A DNA stretch of 64,000 nucleotides from Albimonas marina (lineage in GTDB: Bacteria; Pseudomonadota; Alphaproteobacteria; Rhodobacterales; Rhodobacteraceae), in assembly GCF_029223255.1 (NCBI RefSeq), contig NZ_JARHUC010000009.1:1-64000 (forward strand). Reading direction: 5' to 3'. Each line of letters opens with the position of its first letter. The first letter of the stretch is position 1. Both the position numbers and the translations under genes were made by a program. The notes under the pieces were generated by a model. That model was given only the letters and a program-made list of their open reading frames with translations, had not been told where the DNA came from and searched no databases. This document shows, one piece after another, positions 46,482 to 55,499 of the stretch.

Positions 46482-46733
46482 ATGGCGAAGGTCACGGTCA
46501 ATCTCTGGGCGGGCCTTCGCCGCCTGACCGACGGCGCCGAGGTGGTCGAGGTCGAGGCCTCGACCATCGGCGAGATGCTCGACGCGCTGGTCGAGGCCTA
46601 CCCGGGCCTCGGCCCCGTCTTCGACGCCGGCGTCTCGGTCGCCGTGGACGGGGAGATCATCAACGGCGGGCGCGGCAAGCCGCTCTCGCCCGAGAACGAG
46701 ATCTTCCTGCTGCAACGGATGAAGGGCGGCTGA
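46482..46733 (+). CDS. MoaD/ThiS-family protein
   Basis: This 83-aa beta-grasp protein ends in LLQRMKGG, the C-terminal Gly-Gly needed for thiocarboxylation in MoaD and ThiS. It starts 7 nt after the catalytic subunit gene, so it belongs to the same operon. It could supply sulfur for the molybdopterin dithiolene or serve a dedicated enzyme. MoaE and the usual moa genes are not here. Confidence 0.8.
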   Translation: MAKVTVNLWAGLRRLTDGAEVVEVEASTIGEMLDALVEAYPGLGPVFDAGVSVAVDGEIINGGRGKPLSPENEIFLLQRMKGG

Positions 46734-46753
46734 GGCCGCCCTCTCCCTTCCGC

Positions 46754-47350
46754 TCAGTTCGCGGGCGCGGTCACCGTCAGGCCCAGCATCCGCCAGCCCT
46801 GCATCCCGGCGCGGTAGTAGAAGATCTTCTCGGCGGGGAAGCCCGCCTCGATCATGCGGCGCGCGGCGGTGGGGGACTGGCCGCACCACGGCCCGTTGCA
46901 GTAGAGCGCGACCGACTTCACCGCCTCGCCCTCGCAGATCCAGCCGTCGAAGTCCGGCTCGCAGCCGAACTCGCCCAACCGGTCGGCGGCCTCGGTGTAG
47001 GGCACATTGATCGCGCCGGGGATCGCGCCGGTCTCGAAGTCGGGGCGCACGCGGCCGTCGACGACGACCACGTCGGGGTCCTGCAGGAAGGCCAGCAGCT
47101 CCAGCTCCCCGATGGGGGTCACGCCCTCGGCGGGGATCATCGGCTGGATGCAGAAGTTGGGGCAGGGGCGGGCGATGCGGGCGAACTCGCCCTCGATCAC
47201 CGCGGCGTTGTCCTGGATGCGGGAGATCGCGACGGGCCCGTCGGGGCCGGGGATCTCGACGCTCATCAAGTCGCGGGTGATGCCCACGGGCTCGGCCTGC
47301 GCCGCGCCGGCGGCGAGGATCAGGGCGAGGGCGGAAACGAGATGGCGCAT
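46754..47350 (-). CDS. Periplasmic rhodanese-like protein
   Basis: This 198-aa protein has a cleavable signal peptide (RHLVSALALILAAGAAQAEP). A Cys-containing segment, ARPCPNFCIQPMIPAEG, precedes the rhodanese domain (VVVVDGRVRPDFETGAIPGA). The active-site loop VALYCNGPWCGQSP carries the probable catalytic Cys. Such proteins carry sulfane sulfur in the periplasm. It is convergent with the MoaD gene, and a perfect palindrome lies upstream of it. Confidence 0.82.
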   Translation of the reverse strand: MRHLVSALALILAAGAAQAEPVGITRDLMSVEIPGPDGPVAISRIQDNAAVIEGEFARIARPCPNFCIQPMIPAEGVTPIGELELLAFLQDPDVVVVDGRVRPDFETGAIPGAINVPYTEAADRLGEFGCEPDFDGWICEGEAVKSVALYCNGPWCGQSPTAARRMIEAGFPAEKIFYYRAGMQGWRMLGLTVTAPAN

Positions 47351-47398
47351 GGTATCCTCCTCCGCGCCGCGTGGGCGGTCGGAGCCCCGGGCGCTTTG

Positions 47399-47412
47399 AT
47401 TCAATATTGAAT
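47399..47412. promoter_or_regulatory. 14-bp palindrome upstream of the rhodanese gene
   Basis: ATTCAATATTGAAT is a perfect palindrome in an AT-rich patch, 49-62 bp upstream of the rhodanese start. It could be the operator of an ArsR-type or similar regulator controlling sulfur genes. Confidence 0.45.
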
Positions 47413-47510
47413 ACGATAATGTATCAGGAAGCCCGCGGGCGCCAGCGCCGCGACGCCGGGGCGGGACGGTCCGGGGAAAGACGGGCCGGGGCGAGACGGG
47501 CGGGGACGGG

Positions 47511-48446
47511 ATGCGCATCGCGACCTTCAATCTCCAGAACCTGAGGCTGCGCCACGTGGACGGCGCGCCGCGGCTCGACGGCGCGCGCGACGGCGACCTG
47601 TCCGCCGATATCGGCGCGGAGGCGATGGCGCTGGACCCGCTCGACCGTCGGCTGACGGCGGAGGTGCTGGCCCGCGCCGACCCCGACGTCGCCGCCCTGC
47701 AGGAGGTGTTCGACCAGGCCGCGCTGGATCACTTCCACGACGCCTGGCTGCTGCCCGCCGGCGCCCGGCCCTGGCCGCACCGGGTCTGCCTGCCGGGAAA
47801 CGACGGCCGCGGAGAGGACGTGGCCGCGATCAGCCGCCGCCCGTTCCGGCGGGTCGAGAGCCACGCGGCCGCGACGCCCGGGAGCCTGGGCCTCGACCCC
47901 ATCCCCGGGGTCGGCCCGCACGACCGGATCTTCCGCCGCGACTGCCTCGAGCTGGAGCTGGACGGACCGACCCTGTTCGTGTGCCACCTCAAGGCCCCCT
48001 ACCCGGACCCGGAGGCCGCCTGGCGGGTGCAGCGGCTGGAGGCCCGCGCGATCCGCCGGATCGTCGAGCGTCGGTTTCCGCGCCCCGAGGCGGCCCTGTG
48101 GATGATCCTGGGCGACCTGAACGCGCCGCGCCGCTCGCCGCCGGGGCATGGCCCCGCGGCGGCGCCCCTGCTCGGCGGGTTCGCGGTCGACCTGCTGGCC
48201 CGCCTGCCGGAGGACGAGCGCTGGACCTGCCGCCTGCCCGGCGCGGGCGGCTACATCCGCCCCGACGCGATGCTCGCCTCCCCCGCGCTCGCGAAGGCCT
48301 GGCCGGAGGCGACGCCGCGGATCCTGCGCTGCGGTCTGGGGCGGGAGGCTGAGCGCTACGCCGGCCCCCGCCTGCGCGGGGTCGGCCTGCACCGCCCCCA
48401 CGCCAGCGACCACGCCGCCGTGACGATCGACCTGCCGGGCCTGTGA
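47511..48446 (+). CDS. Endonuclease/exonuclease/phosphatase-family protein
   Basis: This 311-aa protein has the EEP fold: MRIATFNLQNLRLRH with the first catalytic Asn, DVAALQEVFD with the metal-binding Glu, LGDLNAPRRSPPG, and the C-terminal HRPHASDHAAVTI, whose Ser-Asp-His is the active-site motif. No signal peptide is seen, so it is probably cytoplasmic. The substrate (DNA, phosphoinositide or other phosphodiester) cannot be told from the motifs. Confidence 0.85.
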   Translation: MRIATFNLQNLRLRHVDGAPRLDGARDGDLSADIGAEAMALDPLDRRLTAEVLARADPDVAALQEVFDQAALDHFHDAWLLPAGARPWPHRVCLPGNDGRGEDVAAISRRPFRRVESHAAATPGSLGLDPIPGVGPHDRIFRRDCLELELDGPTLFVCHLKAPYPDPEAAWRVQRLEARAIRRIVERRFPRPEAALWMILGDLNAPRRSPPGHGPAAAPLLGGFAVDLLARLPEDERWTCRLPGAGGYIRPDAMLASPALAKAWPEATPRILRCGLGREAERYAGPRLRGVGLHRPHASDHAAVTIDLPGL

Positions 48447-48451
48447 GGGGC

Positions 48452-49321
48452 CTAGCCCGCGGGCGCCACGGGCACGTTGTCGATCAGGCGCACGTCCCCC
48501 AGCCAGGCCGCGACCAGCAGGCGCGCGGGCCGCTCGGCCGCCGCGAGGGGGGCGAGGTCCGCCTCGGCCCGCAGCTCCAGGTATTCCACCCGGTCGAAGC
48601 CGGCGGCGAGGATCCCGGCCTGCGCCGCCGCCAGCACCGTGCCGGTCGGCTCCCCCGCCTCGAGCCGGCGGGCGGCGGCGATCAGGGCCTGGGGCAGGGC
48701 GGCGGAGCGGGCGCGATCCCCGGGCGTCAGGCGCACGTTGCGCGAGGACAGCGCCAGACCGTCCGCCTCCCGAACCGTGGGGCAGCCGACGATCTCGGTC
48801 GGGATGTTGAGGTCCAGCGCCAGGCGGCGCACCACCTGCAGCTGCTGGAAATCCTTCTCCCCGAACATCGCGACGTCCGCGCCCGCGATCAGCAGCAGCT
48901 TGCCCACCACCGTCGCCACGCCGTCGAAATGGCCGGGGCGCCCCGCGCCGCACAGCCCCTCGCTGACGCCCGACACCGTGACGCCGGTCGCGAAGCCGGG
49001 GGGATACATCTCGTCCCCGTCCGGCGCGAACAGCACGATCCGCCCGTCCGCGCCCCCGTCGAGCGCGCCGAGCTTGCGGGCGTCGGCCTCCTCGGTGCGC
49101 GGATAGGCGGCGAGGTCGGCGGGGCTGTTGAACTGGCGGGGGTTCACGAAGAGCGTGACGATCACCCGCTCGGCCCGGGCCTGGCCGGCGCGCACCAGGC
49201 TCAGGTGCCCCTCGTGCAGCGCGCCCATCGTGGGCACGACGGCGACGCGCGCGCCCTCGGCCCGCCAGGCGGCGACCCGGGCGCGAAGGTCGGCGACGGT
49301 TCTGACGATCTGCACGCTCAT
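48452..49321 (-). CDS. panC: Pantothenate synthetase
   Basis: This 289-aa protein joins pantoate and beta-alanine with ATP, the last step to pantothenate. The ATP-binding motifs [18 protein letters not shown] (about 30-47), [15 protein letters not shown] (about 147) and [14 protein letters not shown] (about 187) are typical. It overlaps panB by 4 nt, the usual alphaproteobacterial pair. Confidence 0.95.
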   Translation of the reverse strand: MSVQIVRTVADLRARVAAWRAEGARVAVVPTMGALHEGHLSLVRAGQARAERVIVTLFVNPRQFNSPADLAAYPRTEEADARKLGALDGGADGRIVLFAPDGDEMYPPGFATGVTVSGVSEGLCGAGRPGHFDGVATVVGKLLLIAGADVAMFGEKDFQQLQVVRRLALDLNIPTEIVGCPTVREADGLALSSRNVRLTPGDRARSAALPQALIAAARRLEAGEPTGTVLAAAQAGILAAGFDRVEYLELRAEADLAPLAAAERPARLLVAAWLGDVRLIDNVPVAPAG

Positions 49322-50172
49322 CGCGAGGCGGGCTCCGTTTTGGCGGCCGAGGCGGGGTCGGCCGCGCCGAACAGGTGCTCGGGGCCGGGGAAGCGGCGGG
49401 CGCGCACGTCCTCGGCATAGGCCGCGACGGCCTCGCGGGCGGCCGCCTCAAGCTCGGCGTAGCGCTTGACGAACTTCGGCTTGAAGTCCGCGAACAGGCC
49501 CAGCATGTCGTCCACCACCAGGATCTGGCCGTCGCAGGCGGGCGAGGCGCCGATGCCCACGGTGGGGACCGCGATCTCGTCGGTGACGCGGCGGGCGAGC
49601 GGGTCGGGGATCTTCTCCAGCACCACGGCGAAGGCGCCGGCCTCGGCCGCGGCATGGGCGTCGCGCATCACCCGGGCGGCGTCCGCGCCCTTGCCCTGCA
49701 CCGCGTAGCCGCCCAGCGCGTTCACCGACTGGGGCGTCAGGCCGACATGGCCCATCACCGGGATGCCGCGGGCGACGAGGAAGCGGATGGTCTCGGCCAT
49801 CGCCACCCCGCCCTCGAGCTTCACGGCCTCGCATCCCGTCTCGGACATCAGGCGGGCGGCGTTGCGGAAGGCCTGTTGGGGCCCTTCCTCGTAGCTGCCG
49901 AAGGGCATGTCCACGACCATCAGCGCGCGCGACAGGCCCCGGCGCACCGCCTGACCGTGCAGGATCATCATCTCCATCGTCACGCCCAGCGTCGAGGGCA
50001 GGCCGTGCAGCACCATGCCGACGCTGTCGCCCACCAGCGCCAGGTCGCATTCGGCGTCGATCACCCTGGCGACCGGGGTGGTGTAGGCGGTCAGGCAGAC
50101 CAGCGGCGCGCCGCCCTTGCGCGCCTGGATGTCCATGGGGGTCGGCGCGCCGCCCCGTCCTGTCGCGCTCAT
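49318..50172 (-). CDS. panB: Ketopantoate hydroxymethyltransferase
   Basis: This 284-aa protein transfers a hydroxymethyl group from methylenetetrahydrofolate to ketoisovalerate, the first committed step to pantothenate. Family motifs are [20 protein letters not shown] (about 45-64), [24 protein letters not shown] and [12 protein letters not shown]. It precedes panC in a two-gene operon. Confidence 0.96.
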   Translation of the reverse strand: MSATGRGGAPTPMDIQARKGGAPLVCLTAYTTPVARVIDAECDLALVGDSVGMVLHGLPSTLGVTMEMMILHGQAVRRGLSRALMVVDMPFGSYEEGPQQAFRNAARLMSETGCEAVKLEGGVAMAETIRFLVARGIPVMGHVGLTPQSVNALGGYAVQGKGADAARVMRDAHAAAEAGAFAVVLEKIPDPLARRVTDEIAVPTVGIGASPACDGQILVVDDMLGLFADFKPKFVKRYAELEAAAREAVAAYAEDVRARRFPGPEHLFGAADPASAAKTEPASR

Positions 50173-50421
50173 CGTCCGCTCCTCCCGTTGCCGCGTTCGC
50201 GATGGCGGGCTTGCCTGACACAGGGGCGGCGGAAAGCAAAGTGGAAAAGGGGCGCGGTTCAGTATTCGCTCAGCAATGGCGGGGCGAATTTAATCGACGG
50301 AAGCGGGTTTACCTGAGCGTCATCGGGCGGGGTTGGGAATATTCATTTGCACGCTCCCGAATTTCGATTCGCGGCCCCGCCTCTTCTGGGCGGAGGCCGC
50401 GATTTCCGGCGGACCGCCGCG

Positions 50422-51360
50422 TCAGGCGCCGTCGGACTCCATCGAGGGCGCGCCGTTGGCGGCGGTCAGGAACCGGCTCTCCCACCAGGAGAACAGGATG
50501 TCCCGCAGGGCCGCGCCGTCGTCGGCGCCGTAGAGCTCGCGCCGCGCCAGGCGGTCGAGCATCGCGGCCTCCTCCGCGCTCAGCGCCACCTCCAGCGTCT
50601 GCTCGACGATGGGCGTGTTGGTGAAGGCGGGGGTGTAGTCGGGATCGCGGGTCAGCTCCCGCGTGGCCTTGATCGCGGCGTTGCGGAACTGCGCCGGCGT
50701 GCGCTGGGAGGCGAGGCGCGGCAGGGCGGGCACCTGCGCGAGATCCGCCTCCGACGCGTCCCACACGGTGACCCGGATCGGCTTCAGCGAAAAATTCGAG
50801 GTCCGCATCACGTCCGCCCCGCAGACGTTGGGCACCGCAAGCACGTCCATCAGCGCCAGCAGTTCGACGTAGTCCCCGGCCTTCGAGGTCTGGCGGTCGA
50901 TCTTCACCGTGCCGCCGACCTCGACCTCGGTGAACATGAAGAAGTTGAAGCTGTCGTGCACGTCGTCCGGGGTCAGCCCGTACTCGCGCTGCGCCTCGGC
51001 CTGGATGTCGTGGCAGTTGGTGTGGTCGTGGAAGCCGTAGGCGCTTTCGTAGAGGAACGCCGAGCAGCGCGGGAACAGCACGTCGTTGCGCCCCACCGTG
51101 TCGGCGAGGAAGTACATCATCGCGTTCTCGCGCGGGGGCGCCGACCACAGGAAGGTCCCCGCGGTGGGGTTGAAGCCGTGCACGGTGCGGGTGCGGCCGC
51201 AGTGCATGAACTCCTTGTAGTCGTGCAGGTTGAAGGCGTTGAAGTCGACGCACTGGCCGCCCTCGACCTGCTCGATGCGCAGGACCTGGCCCTTCAGCAG
51301 CTCGATCGCCTTGCCGGCGCCTGGCGCGATCACCTGGTCGGAGACGAGGGTGCGGGTCAT
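50422..51360 (-). CDS. DUF1989 (urea carboxylase-associated type) protein
   Basis: This 312-aa protein shows the DUF1989 core in residues about 12-200: GQVLRIEQVEGGQCVDFNAF, FLWSAPPRENAMMYF, and HDHTNCHDIQ with conserved Cys and His. Such proteins accompany urea carboxylase and other urea/guanidine degradation genes. Here those partners are absent. A C-terminal extension after residue 240 (ALSAEEAAMLDRLARRELYG) is not part of the core and resembles an RHH-like or helical tail. It is co-transcribed with the small gene upstream. Confidence 0.82.
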   Translation of the reverse strand: MTRTLVSDQVIAPGAGKAIELLKGQVLRIEQVEGGQCVDFNAFNLHDYKEFMHCGRTRTVHGFNPTAGTFLWSAPPRENAMMYFLADTVGRNDVLFPRCSAFLYESAYGFHDHTNCHDIQAEAQREYGLTPDDVHDSFNFFMFTEVEVGGTVKIDRQTSKAGDYVELLALMDVLAVPNVCGADVMRTSNFSLKPIRVTVWDASEADLAQVPALPRLASQRTPAQFRNAAIKATRELTRDPDYTPAFTNTPIVEQTLEVALSAEEAAMLDRLARRELYGADDGAALRDILFSWWESRFLTAANGAPSMESDGA

Positions 51361-51524
51361 TCGGCGGCTCCCTTCCCGGCGGCTTCGGCGGCGGCCTCGC
51401 GCAGGGCGAGGCGCACCAGCTCGGCCCGGTCGTCGAGTCCCACGCGGGGCAGGGTGCGGTCGAGCAGCTCCATCTGCTGCTGGTTCAGGCGCAGCGCGAC
51501 GGTGCGCGGGGACGAGTCGGTCAT
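51357..51524 (-). CDS. Small ribbon-helix-helix protein
   Basis: This 55-aa protein (TVALRLNQQQMELLDRTLPR, then RAELVRLALREAA) fits the CopG/RHH pattern of one strand and two helices. It starts at the ATG at 51524 and overlaps the DUF1989 gene by 4 nt. It is probably a DNA-binding regulator of this two-gene operon, which is divergent from the GntR gene. Confidence 0.65.
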   Translation of the reverse strand: MTDSSPRTVALRLNQQQMELLDRTLPRVGLDDRAELVRLALREAAAEAAGKGAAE

Positions 51525-51816
51525 GGCGGCATCCGGTACGGGATTCGTTTGAAATCTTGTATACGTGATTTGCGAGGCTGGGAAGCTGGTTCGATCCGGC
51601 GGATCGAGGTGGATAGCCTTTCTGTCTGCCATCTCCGCCCGAAACGCAGGCGTCGTAGCCGGTTCAGGCGAGATCGCGGGCAAATCCGGGCGCCTTGGCT
51701 CGATATGACGAATCCATATGCATCCTGAGCGCGCAGTTGCTGCGCTGCGGGATTCCATCTTGCGCTCTTTCGAAATGCAAAAGAGTATACATTAAAGACG
51801 CTGAAACGGATTCGCC
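51525..51816. promoter_or_regulatory. Divergent promoter region with two GTATAC boxes
   Basis: GTATAC occurs at 51559-51564 and 51785-51790, each in an AT-rich setting. One is 35 bp before the small RHH gene, the other 27 bp before gntR. They could be operators of the GntR-family regulator and give autoregulation plus control of the divergent genes. Confidence 0.45.
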
Positions 51817-52548
51817 ATGCCCGTCGCCGCCTCCCGGTTCGAGATCGCCTACCGCGCGCTCCGCCAGGCCATCCTGGAGCAGGAGCTCAAGCCCGGCGCC
51901 CGCCTGCCGGAAGACGAGATCGGCGCGCCCTTCGGCATCTCCCGCACGCTGGTCCGCCAGGCCCTCCAGCGCCTGCACGCCGACGGGCTGGTGGAGTTGG
52001 GCGGCAAGCGCACCGCCACCGTCGCCCGCCCCACCGTCGAGGAAGCCCGCGACGTCTTCCGCGTCCGCCGCGCGCTGGAGCGCGAGGCGCTGCGCATCCT
52101 CGCCGAGGACTGGCGCCCCGAGATCGGCGCCGCGCTCGAGGGCCACCTGCGCGCCGAGCGCAAGGCGATGGAGGCCCGCGACGACCGCGCCGGCGTGCGC
52201 CTCGCCTGGGAGTTCCACCTCCTGATCGCGGAGCTGACCGGCAACGGCCTGATGGAGGCCTGGATCGGCCAGCTGGTCGTGCGCTGCTCGCTGATCCTCG
52301 CCGTCCACGGCCGGCCCCACGCCGCCGAATGTTCGGTCAACGAGCATGCCGCCGTTCTCGAGGCCCTGCGCCGCGGCGATCCGGAGGAGGCCGCCCGCCT
52401 GATGGACCACCACCTGCACCTGGTCGAGGATCGCGCGCTGGCGCCGGAGGCGGAGGCCGCCCCCGACCTCGGCGCCCTGCTGGCCCGCTACGCCGACGAG
52501 CTCGACACGCCCCGCGCGCCGCCGCTGCGCCGGAGCCGCGCGGACTGA
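51817..52548 (+). CDS. GntR-family regulator (FCD type)
   Basis: This 243-aa protein has the N-terminal winged helix ALRQAILEQELKPGARLPED, then LVRQALQRLHADGLVEL (about 12-60). A helical FCD-type effector domain (about 85-220) contains DVFRVRRALEREALRI and EHAAVLEALRRGDPEEAARLM with metal-binding-type His. It precedes the BMP-family binding protein and amidohydrolase genes and may control their catabolic function. Confidence 0.88.
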   Translation: MPVAASRFEIAYRALRQAILEQELKPGARLPEDEIGAPFGISRTLVRQALQRLHADGLVELGGKRTATVARPTVEEARDVFRVRRALEREALRILAEDWRPEIGAALEGHLRAERKAMEARDDRAGVRLAWEFHLLIAELTGNGLMEAWIGQLVVRCSLILAVHGRPHAAECSVNEHAAVLEALRRGDPEEAARLMDHHLHLVEDRALAPEAEAAPDLGALLARYADELDTPRAPPLRRSRAD

Positions 52549-52660
52549 GCCCCCGGACCCGCCCATCGCGCCGTCTCCCGCCCCGGGACGGACCGCCGCG
52601 GCAGGGGCGCAAGAGACGGCCCTTCGCTTCGCAGCTCAGCTTGACCAGCAGGAACAGCCC

Positions 52661-53767
52661 ATGACCCGATCCGCCTTCATGCCCTCCCGCCGCGGCTTCA
52701 TCGCCGGCGCCGCCTCGCTCGCCGCGCTCGCCGCCGGCGGACGCTCCGCCAAGGCCGCCGACACCGTCGTCGGCATGATCTACGTCGGCCCCCGCGACGA
52801 CTACGGCTGGAACCAGGCCCACGCGGTCGGCGCCCAGGCCGTGCGCGAGCTGCCCGGCGTGACCGTGGTCGAGGAGGAGAACGTGCCCGAGTCCGTCGCG
52901 GTGTCGAAGACCATGGGCTCGATGATCGAGCTCGACGGCGCCTCGCTGATCTTCGCCACCTCCTTCGGCTACTTCGATCCCTTCATGATCGACATGGCGA
53001 AGAAGTATCCCGAGGTGCAGTTCCGCCACCCGACCTCGCTGTGGTCGGCCGACAAGCACCCGGCGAACCTGGGCGGCTACTTCTGCTATATCGAGCAGGC
53101 GCACTACGTGAACGGCGTCGCGGCGGGCCTGTCCACCGCCACCAACCGCATCGGCTTCGTCGGCGCCAAGCCGATCTCGGTCGTGCTGCGCAACATCAAC
53201 GCCTTCACCATGGGCGTCCGCTCGGTGAACCCCGAGGCGAAGGTGCAGCTGATCATGACGGGCGAGTGGTCGCTGCCGGTGCGCGAGGCGGAGTCGGTCA
53301 ACGCGCTGGTCGACGCCGGCTGCGACGTGATCGCCTGCCATGTCGACAGCCCCAAGGTCTGCGTCGAGACCGCCGAGGCCCGCGGCGTGAAGAGCCTGGG
53401 CCACAACGCCGACCAGTCGCCGCTGGCGCCCAAGGGCTTCATCACCGGCGCCGAGCTGAAGTGGGGCACCGTCTACAAGCAGTACGCCGAGCTGATCGCG
53501 AAGGGCGAGCCGCTGCCCAACGTCAACGAGGGCGGCTTCGACAAGGACATGGTCCAGAACTCGCCCTTCGGCGCCGGCGCGACCGAGGCCGCCCGCAAGG
53601 CCGCGCTGGAGGCGCAGGAGAAGGTGCGCGGCGGCGCGCCGATCTTCGTCGGTCCCCTGAAGGACAACACCGGAAAGACGATCTCCGAGACGACGATGGA
53701 GCTCTACGATCCCAAGCTCTGGGCCATGGACTACCTGGTCGAGGGCGTGGAAGGCTCGACCATCTGA
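52661..53767 (+). CDS. BMP-family substrate-binding lipoprotein/periplasmic protein
   Basis: This 368-aa ABC-type binding protein is of the BMP (Med) family, which usually binds nucleosides or related ligands. It has a Tat-like leader SRRGFIAGAASLAALAAGG. Mature motifs such as VVGMIYVGPRDDYGWNQAH and SVAVSKTMGSMIELDG are family-typical. No permease or ATPase gene lies next to it, so the rest of the transporter must be elsewhere or shared. Regulation by the GntR gene is likely. Confidence 0.88.
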   Translation: MTRSAFMPSRRGFIAGAASLAALAAGGRSAKAADTVVGMIYVGPRDDYGWNQAHAVGAQAVRELPGVTVVEEENVPESVAVSKTMGSMIELDGASLIFATSFGYFDPFMIDMAKKYPEVQFRHPTSLWSADKHPANLGGYFCYIEQAHYVNGVAAGLSTATNRIGFVGAKPISVVLRNINAFTMGVRSVNPEAKVQLIMTGEWSLPVREAESVNALVDAGCDVIACHVDSPKVCVETAEARGVKSLGHNADQSPLAPKGFITGAELKWGTVYKQYAELIAKGEPLPNVNEGGFDKDMVQNSPFGAGATEAARKAALEAQEKVRGGAPIFVGPLKDNTGKTISETTMELYDPKLWAMDYLVEGVEGSTI

Positions 53768-53810
53768 GCCGCCGCGGGGGCCGTTCGCGCGCCCCCCGCC
53801 TCACGGGCGC

Positions 53811-53831
53811 GCCCCGGGCCCGGCCCGGGGC
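53811..53831. terminator. GC hairpin after the BMP gene
   Basis: GCCCCGGG and CCCGGGGC pair around 5 nt. A hairpin with the same arms recurs at 62756-62776. It probably separates the binding-protein gene from the amidohydrolase gene. Confidence 0.45.
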
Positions 53832-53903
53832 CTCCGCCGCATCGAACGCCCGCCCGCGCCCGGCCCGCCCGCCGGGCGCGCCGCCCTGCCAGGAGACGTC
53901 GCC

Positions 53904-55463
53904 ATGCCCCCCGAGCTTCCCGCCCCCGACCTGATCGTCGAGGCCGGCCATGTCCTGCGCGGCGTCGACGCCGCCGGCGCGATGATCGCGCAGGAGGGCG
54001 CCGCGATCCGCATCGAGGGCGGGCGCATCGCCGAGATCGGGCCGGCCGCGGAGATCGCGAAGGGCCGCGAGGGGCTGCCCCGCGTCGGCGGCCCCGGCAT
54101 GGTCGCGATGCCCGGCTTCGCCAACGGGCACCACCATTTCGGCCTGACGCCCCTGATGGCCGGCGTCCCCTTCGCCCCGCTGGAGCTGTGGCTGCCCCGT
54201 TTCCGCGCCATGCGCCAGCTGCCCCTGCGCCTCGACACCCTGTTCTCGGCCATCGAGATGCTCGAGAGCGGGACGACCTGCGTCCACCACATCTTCTCGA
54301 ACCTGCCCCCGGATCGCGAGATCTGGGACGAGACCGCCGACGCGGTGCTCGACGCCTATGACGAGATCGGGATGCGGGCCGCGTTCTCCTGGATGATCCG
54401 CGACCGCAACGTGCTGGCCTACGATCCGGACGACGAGGTGGTCGGCCGCCTGCCCTCGGACCTGCGGACCTGGGTCGATGCGGGCCTCGCCGCCTCCCGC
54501 GTGCCGGTGGCCGAGCAGATGGACTTCTTCGCCCGCCTCAAGTCCCGGCGGGAGGGGGCGGCGCCCGAGCATGTGCGCGCCGCGCTGGCGCCCGCCAACC
54601 TGCACTGGCTGAGCGACGCGGCGCTGGAGACGATCTTCGGGACCGCCTCCGACCTCGGCGCGCCGATCCACATGCACCTGCTCGAGACCCGCCGCCAGCG
54701 CGACTTCGCCCGCGAGCGGCTGGGCCGGGGGGCGGTGGAGCACCTCCACCACCTGGGCCTGCTGGGCCCGAACGTCACGCTCGGCCACGGCAACTGGATG
54801 AGCGAGGCGGAGCTCGACATCGTCGCCGACTGCGGCTGCACGATCTGCCACAACGCCTCCTCCGGCCTGCGGCTGGCGTCGGGGATCGCGCCGGTGAACG
54901 CGCTCAGGGCGCGGGGGGCGAAGGTGGCGCTGGGCATCGACCAGTCGAACCTGATCGACGACCGCGACATGACGGTGGAGATGAAGCTCGCCTGGGCGCT
55001 GCACCGGGGGACGGGCATGTTCTCCGACCGCCCCGACGCGGCCGCGATCCTGCAGATGGCCTCCGAGCATGGCGCGGCCTCGGCCGGGTTCGCCGGCATC
55101 GCCGGGCGGCTGGAGCCGGGCTACGCCGCCGACGTGGTGCTGATGGACCTCGCCCGCATCGGCCGCCCCCGCATCAGCCCCCGCACCCCGATCGCCGAGG
55201 CGGTGCTGCACCGCGGCTCCCGCGCCGCGGTCGAGACGGTGCTGGTCGGGGGCCGCGTGGTCGTCGAGGGCGGCCGCGCGATCTGCATCGACCGCGAGGC
55301 GGTGATGGCCGAGATCGACGAGATCCTCGCCCGCCCCGAGACCGAGGCCGAGGCGGAGACCTGGGCGAAGGTCGACCGTCTGGTGGCCCACCTGGAGGAG
55401 GAGCACCGAGGCCGCGGCTTCCCCGACGATCCGAAGCTCTACCGCTACAACGACCTCGTCTGA
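53904..55463 (+). CDS. Amidohydrolase (cytosine/guanine deaminase-like)
   Basis: This 519-aa TIM-barrel hydrolase has the metal motif GFANGHHHFGL near residue 75 (HxH type), HMHLLE near 255, GHGNWMSEAELD near 293 and the final Asp in LGIDQSNLIDDRDM near 352. The family deaminates or hydrolyses N-heterocycles (guanine, hydroxypyrimidines, triazines). Its neighbours point to purine or related ligands, but the exact substrate is unknown. The ATG at 53904 follows AGGAGA. Confidence 0.85.
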   Translation: MPPELPAPDLIVEAGHVLRGVDAAGAMIAQEGAAIRIEGGRIAEIGPAAEIAKGREGLPRVGGPGMVAMPGFANGHHHFGLTPLMAGVPFAPLELWLPRFRAMRQLPLRLDTLFSAIEMLESGTTCVHHIFSNLPPDREIWDETADAVLDAYDEIGMRAAFSWMIRDRNVLAYDPDDEVVGRLPSDLRTWVDAGLAASRVPVAEQMDFFARLKSRREGAAPEHVRAALAPANLHWLSDAALETIFGTASDLGAPIHMHLLETRRQRDFARERLGRGAVEHLHHLGLLGPNVTLGHGNWMSEAELDIVADCGCTICHNASSGLRLASGIAPVNALRARGAKVALGIDQSNLIDDRDMTVEMKLAWALHRGTGMFSDRPDAAAILQMASEHGAASAGFAGIAGRLEPGYAADVVLMDLARIGRPRISPRTPIAEAVLHRGSRAAVETVLVGGRVVVEGGRAICIDREAVMAEIDEILARPETEAEAETWAKVDRLVAHLEEEHRGRGFPDDPKLYRYNDLV

Positions 55464-55499
55464 GGTCGGTCGCCGCAACGACCTATTCCGAGGTCAGGG

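Noticed and set aside
44174-46567. A 797-codon minus-strand frame opposite the molybdenum hydroxylase subunit.
   Set aside because: It is a shadow of codon bias in the real plus-strand gene. It is His/Arg/Gly-rich with no domain.
50173-50421. A riboswitch or small gene between panB and the DUF1989 gene.
   Set aside because: The 249-bp gap is slightly AT-richer but holds no ribosome site with a coding frame and no structured aptamer pattern.
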